A stretch of 64,000 bases of DNA from NCBI GenBank assembly GCA_914767715.1, contig OU612068.1, positions 13,266,001 to 13,330,000 on the forward strand. The letters are read 5' to 3'. Shown in pieces: positions 60,501 through 64,000 of this stretch. A model generated the notes under the pieces. That model was given only the letters and a program-made list of their open reading frames with translations, had not been told where the DNA came from and made no database searches. The DNA comes from Membranipora membranacea (lineage: Eukaryota; Bryozoa; Gymnolaemata; Cheilostomatida; Membraniporidae). Numbering within the stretch: the first letter of the stretch is position 1; every line of letters begins with the position of its first letter. A program made the translations under genes and the position numbers.

Positions 60501-63500
60501 ATTGTGAATATATCTGCAATAAAAATTAGTATGAGGATACAACACAAATAGGTCTTCATGGCCAATGCAATATCATTTTCTTCCTTTGAATCTCAAACTT
60601 TGAATGATTAAGAATTTCGTTTCCCCATACCTAGGTAAAACCTATACAGGTTCATACTTCAAATTGAATAACGGGTCAAAGTCTTAGAAGGAACTGGGAT
60701 ATGATCTCCTGTATTTCATAATTTTAAAATATCTATCTGAAATAAATTTGATGATATAATTGACATATCAAACTCTGATAAAAGCTATAAATTACGGATC
60801 AAGGTACAATACAGTTCAATCAGGAGTTGTCCAGCGCTTTTACAGAGGGGGGCAAATCATAAGAAATCTACGCATTTTATTACAAATAGGGTTGTGTGGT
60901 TTCAGTATACCATTGTTAAGCTGACAATGCGACCAATAAGTCTCTTCAAGCTCAAATCTAGTTTCATAACAAAGGTAGCGAGTGGGTCCAAACTCCAAAG
61001 TTTTAACACCAAACATGACTGAGCTATTATATTTCGGAAATAACCGTATCTTTTCTGATCAAGTTGGTCAAATTTATCACCAGCAACATAATTGATTAAT
61101 CTGCAGTGACCTCGGCCAATCTTTGGGTTGGAATTTATTTAGATATTTGACCAACTTATGGGAAAGGGGATTTCAGATGATGAGTTTTCTGAAAACTTAA
61201 GCTTGTCTTTATTCCTTTTCAAATTGCCCTGCTGTAGGTTCAATCCATCTTCACCTTACTGCAATGAACATGTTTTAAAGAGTGCACTGAGATATTGAAC
61301 CACATATGCGCGTGTCTGAGGTATTCCAAATAAATGTTAGAAACAAATGCAGATCTCAGCTTCAGTCCAAAATTGCCTGACTATTTTTCTGTCCCAATCT
61401 TATCCTTTCATTCAAACAATACTGCTCAAGTCTCAAGATCAACTGGATACTGTATCTTTGCTACAACGAGCTTGATTTCTGTACTGAGACTAAGCAAAGA
61501 AAAGGTTTACTTACATGTACCAGACGGTGCTTCTTGAGTAGAACTTATTGGCTTTTTTTTTCTTTTTTGGGGTCAAAATGAGTCCTTCATCTAAAAGCAA
61601 AGTAATTTTGTGTTATCAATTGGTGAAATGTCGGGTACTAATTCTGAAGTCGCATTTTCACTCTTTCTAAAATTAACAACACAAGTGGCATTCAGCTTAT
61701 AATGTAACTATGGGTTAACAACGAAACGGATAGGATCCATGATATTCATCTTGGGCAGGAACCATCTCAAAATTGAAACCTTGGTGTCCAATAACTGTCA
61801 ACAGATGTTAGATGATATTGCAGAGATACCTAAAAAAATAACGTATGGTTGCTCATAGATGGTTTGAGTTGTCATCCCCTTTTCCGTGACATTGCAACTC
61901 CAAGACGATGTCAATAAAGTAGACCTGGCTGATAATGATGACTTCTTCTTGTGACGCCAGCTACCAAACTGGGCTACTTTATTGTGTTGTCAAAATCAGT
62001 GATGGCAAATCATTTTATCAGATGTTTTGGGAAGAGGCTGACTTGAATTTCATTATACTATTATATCTATTCTGAGTCATATTCATCTGGTGGGCCCGCT
62101 ACTATGATTGTTCTTTGATCGGTCTCTAGGTTGGTAATGTATTTTATCTCATGAATAAATCTTAAATTGTGACTCACCAAAAGCAGTCTTTGGATCTAAT
62201 GTTGGTAGTGATAAAGGTATACCATTGTCATCATGTCTACCATTGTTATCATTTGTACCATCGCTCTCTTCTCCATCACCATCATCTTTAAAATATTACA
62301 ATTGAATTATTTTTTCAGTCCAAGGATTTCACTGGGCACAAAATTGTTATTTTGAGGACCCTAACAAACCGCTGGTCATTTTTACTGTATTGCCAATTGT
62401 ATTGACAAGGGGTTTGAGTGCAACAAATCTATGATGGTGTTCATTTTAGGATACATTTTAATATATATATTACAGTATAAAGCGGAAAATAGGGTGAATC
62501 AAGGTGTGAAGTAACTGTTTTTTTTTACCAATTTACTGCGTCTATTCCCGCCAGCCGAATAATATTGGCAATTCATTATTAGGGCCCTGTTTTAATTAAA
62601 GTTGACAAAAGCCTGGTCTTCAGTCAGGGGTTCAAGACCGTTTCAATAAAAATAATTAAATCTTATTGGTCAAATCCACTGAATTAGATTCTTCTCTTAG
62701 AATGGAAATAGTATCACAGCGTTATACGGTTAAGACACTAAACACAGGGACCCATCTGACTGTTATCTGATTGGCTGTCCCTAGTAGCATGAATAATTAG
62801 CCTGAGAAATTGTTTTGTTTACAATGTTGCAAACAGTAATTATACCCCTACAGTGTCGATGATTAGGGCATTTCTAGATTGCTACTAGGGACTGGCTATT
62901 TTTGCAAGCCCTTTGTTTTGCAAAAGAAAGCTAATGATGCTATTCCAGATATGGAATTCAATGGTCAAATCCAATGCTCTCTGGGGGCAGAGGACAAATT
63001 GTATCCGAACTGGGCTGGCCTCTACAATGACAATACTTTGACCAGATTGTTTACCAAACTTTGAACTACTAAGAGTAAAGGCTTAGACACAAAGCTCAAA
63101 TCAAGGCTAAATATCTGAATACAAGGTGTGAAGACTGGGATTTTGGATGTAAAGAAGGTAAAGCTTATAAATGGCATAGTATGGTTACGGTAATGGTCCC
63201 ATCCTGACAATCCCAGGGAGGGTAGGCTACTCCCATAAAATTATCCACTAGGCTCATGTTTGTGAATCACTTGACAATCACTCTGAATACATGGGCGCCT
63301 GAAGAGAAAAAGTGATGCAATTTCCACTTACCTTGAGAAAAAGACAAAAAAAAACATAAAACCAGGGGTATGTAACAAATATCTTGCTATAAAAGATAAT
63401 TTGGCTGAATATTTGTGTGCGACCAGGTGGTGTGACGTGGGCATCATTGCATGAGCATTGCACTTCGTCAACTTCTGCAGACAAAACCCACAGTTCAGGT

Positions 63501-63540
63501 CTTCTTGAAACTCATTCTGTGTCGCTGATTCTGTCATCAT
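48565..63540 (-). CDS. TRIM-like gene F, exons 2-7 intact, RING exon split
   Basis: On the - strand exons 2-7 are 56808-56619, 56006-55796, 53985-53792, 53438-53144, 51681-50998 and 48701-48565 (TAG). The frame is open throughout and intron phases equal those of A-C and E. They encode B-box 1 (CDICTEKKAVCYCLDC), B-box 2 (CSDHEDQ, CYNCHQVFCKTC), the coiled coil, and the propeller (PFGVLLLDDS, PSGICVDKHGYIYV, VLDISLSEDG). The RING exon is in two parts: the N-terminal half at 63540-63467 (up to CGFCLQKLT) and the C-terminal half at 57583-57488, with a one-base insertion that shifts its frame. A conventional RING protein cannot be made. An alternative first exon, 63540-63332, ends in a GTAAGT donor in the phase exon 2 needs. 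Introns hold an RTE LINE and several fold-back elements. Confidence 0.75.
49560..50530 (+). mobile_element. RTE-type LINE fragment in gene F intron 6, antisense to the gene
   Basis: The + strand codes for the linker between endonuclease and reverse transcriptase of RTE-clade elements (SIAPQHRLLIADLTG, WWKLKEEG, a long K/E/R-rich helix). It then gives the start of RT (GNWTRRVPIEVVESLG, NGIPPRWRK). Several stops and frameshifts (about 49737, 50191, 50270) are present, and both the endonuclease core and the catalytic RT are missing. It is a dead fragment. Confidence 0.75.
52770..52985 (+). repeat. 15-base minisatellite (AGTGGCTTTATGGCC)
   Basis: About fifteen head-to-tail copies with small variation. 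Open frames on both strands (repeats of LWPVA or ASGFM) are a by-product of the period being a multiple of three. Confidence 0.9.
52978..53023. repeat. perfect 46-base palindrome
   Basis: The sequence from GCCTGTCTTAACAAGC to its exact complement, with no loop, centred at TTCGAA (about 53000). It sits at the outer border of the minisatellite. Confidence 0.9.
54176..55760. mobile_element. long fold-back element, arms about 660 bp, gene F intron 3
   Basis: The left arm 54176-54839 and right arm 54879-55760 are near-perfect inverted copies separated by only about 40 bases. The right arm is longer because a MITE (55502-55717) is inserted. The element is bordered by TTAAGG...CCTTAA, so TTAA may be the target site. 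Each arm contains the same outward-reading short frame (KAASY, FKINLS, GPFDSMFDVIDKW), which may be a trace of a captured gene. No transposase motif could be identified. Confidence 0.88.
55502..55717. mobile_element. MITE with CCGTAATTCCTCAC ends and TA duplication, inside the fold-back arm
   Basis: 216 bp, inverted ends of about 23 bases, TA on both sides (55500-55501 and 55718-55719). The other arm of the fold-back element (ACATTTTATATACCGTTGG, about 54210-54233) is the empty site. The - strand has tRNA-like boxes inside (AGCTCAGTGTGTAGAGCG, then GGGTTGAATCC). The first six bases, CCGTAA, equal those of the 9803-10456 element. Confidence 0.88.
57115..57322. mobile_element. fold-back MITE in gene F intron 1
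   Basis: Imperfect inverted arms of about 85 bases, from CATTGTCACCTAATGAGCAAA to its counterpart TTTGTCCATTAGGTGACAATT, with a short centre near 57205-57235. Confidence 0.7.
57488..57583 (-). pseudogene. C-terminal half of the gene F RING exon
   Basis: The - strand matches gene E from TACATGATAGAACC through the last RING cysteines and a GTATGT donor. An extra T (CAAGCATGTTACCC against AAACAGTTACCC) shifts the frame. Homology stops at 57583; the other half resumes at 63467. Confidence 0.85.
57600..57716. repeat. tandem repeat of TAACATGCTAACTCGCTAATGCGCATTA
   Basis: About three to four copies of a roughly 30-base unit built from ATGCGCAT, TTAACATGC and AACTCGCTAAC. It lies at the edge of the insertion in the RING exon. 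Confidence 0.8.
58258..58425. mobile_element. compound hairpin element with ACAGGTCTACTCCAAAACC ends
   Basis: The sequence ACAGGTCTACTCCAAAACCTGGGA at 58258 resembles 45451. It is followed by nested inverted segments (CCTATTTTCACACCTCAAAT, CACAGGTTGGATCACAGG and complements). It looks like one hairpin element rearranged by, or inserted into, another. Confidence 0.6.
58499..58665 (+). repeat. 16-17-base tandem array (ATGCGCAGTTCTAAGA)
   Basis: About ten copies, most alternating between TTCTAAG and TTTTAAG forms, so the higher-order unit is about 34 bases. Copies decay toward the right end (ATTTCTAACAATGAGC). Confidence 0.9.
58666..63331. other. region without a recognised gene
   Basis: No protein family was recognised. 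On the - strand, 62285-62178 (108 bp; DDGDGEESDG...LDPKTAFG) and 60513-60459 (55 bp) have good acceptor and donor signals, but their phases do not join each other directly. An open tail, GFNFEMVPAQDEYHGSYPF, before a stop lies at about 61787-61718. Confidence 0.4.
62178..62285 (-). other. candidate coding exon, - strand
   Basis: Acceptor TTTTAAAG and donor GTGAGTC enclose 108 bases with one frame open (acidic, Asn/Gly/Asp-rich, ending PLSLPTLDPKTAF). It starts with two bases of a codon and ends with one. No family is recognised. Confidence 0.3.
63332..63540 (-). other. possible chimeric first exon of gene F
   Basis: From ATG 63540 (or 63537) the frame codes TRIM N-terminal sequence to CGFCLQKLT. 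It continues about 45 codons into foreign DNA (ending in a hydrophobic stretch LHTPGFMFFFVFFS) and meets CTCAAG|GTAAGT at 63332. The exon ends with two bases of a codon, exactly the phase of gene F exon 2. Only the first cysteine pair of the RING is kept. Confidence 0.4.
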
Positions 63541-64000
63541 TCTCTGGAGTCTGTGAAAATTTGAAAAAATACATAGGGAACAGTTTTGCTTATTCTGTCT
63601 GGGACATATAAATGCGATCTATCATTCTTTGTCATCATCATCAATTTAAAAGTTTACACAGAGCCTGACTACAGACAGTCTCCAAATAGTAGGGGGTGGA
63701 GTCGCGGGCTCGCTTTGGCTTGCAATGTTTCTCTTAGCCAATGTTAAGAATCCAACATAAAAAACACACAGACCAAACAGGATAAGATACATAAATTGAA
63801 AAAATGTAGTACTGCTGCTATAATGTGTGAGAGATTTGAGCGCTTTAGAAGGGGTAGTATATGGACAATATGGAAGTTTGAAAAGCTAAAAACCACTTTA
63901 ACTTTAATGGATTTGCCTACACAACTGACAAAGCTTTATTATTTTTATAATGAGCAAAACCATCGTTAACATTCAGCCATCAACTCGATCCTATAGTTTT
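63541..64000. other. 5' flank of gene F
   Basis: Noncoding. No feature is recognised. Confidence 0.4.

Larger units (their letters stand above)
57584..63466. mobile_element. about 5.9 kb of foreign sequence interrupting the gene F RING exon
   Basis: Both exon halves stop exactly at the ends of this segment, within about two bases (GT at 57582-57583 and 63467-63468). One insertion is therefore the simplest reading. No terminal repeats, transposase or RT are recognised. Inside are two short tandem arrays, a hairpin MITE and a few candidate exons on the - strand. A rearrangement joining two genes is the alternative. Confidence 0.5.

Overview
The window is nuclear DNA from an animal, probably a marine invertebrate (species not decidable from sequence alone). 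The genes have short exons with GT-AG introns, the DNA is AT-rich, and the retroelements and fold-back or MITE-like DNA elements are of animal type. No prokaryotic features are present.

The theme is a cluster of TRIM-like genes. Each has the same seven-exon plan with the same intron phases: exon 1 a C3HC4 RING, exons 2-3 two B-box-type zinc modules, exons 4-5 a coiled coil, and exons 6-7 a C-terminal propeller of about six NHL-like blades. On the + strand lie genes A (1973-6674), B (11307-15738) and C (25543-30026), which are recent tandem copies of 621 aa each, followed by a diverged, broken gene D (31600-36957). On the - strand lie an intact gene E (42908-39108, 624 aa) and gene F (about 63540-48565), whose RING exon is split by about 5.9 kb of foreign DNA. 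The ancestral duplicated unit was probably 'A-type gene + D-type gene'. In units 1 and 2 the D-type gene survives only as part of its first exon (8276, 17352), cut off by the same antisense LINE fragment.

The most interesting signal is in the propeller exons. Genes A, B and C are nearly identical in introns and in exons 1-4. In exons 6-7 they differ almost only by amino-acid replacements, and these recur at the same two places in each blade: the residue entering the innermost strand and the loop two strands later. In NHL propellers these lie on one face, the ligand-binding face. This looks like a tandem family of TRIM E3-like receptors diversifying one recognition surface.

The rest is a dense record of mobile DNA. 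It includes LINE 3' fragments (1-1350, 8470-8960, 17546-18060, 38050-38470), an RTE-type LINE fragment (49560-50530), and a gag-only LTR retrotransposon (18710-24633) with a PHD-finger LINE (18766-22264) nested in its left LTR. There are several TIR elements whose empty sites can be read in sister copies (9803-10456, 3888-4135, 55502-55717), long fold-back elements (51770-53025, 54176-55760, 57115-57322), tRNA-derived SINE-like sequences, a perfect 130-bp triplication (46651-47037) and short tandem arrays. No functional tRNA, rRNA or CRISPR was found.
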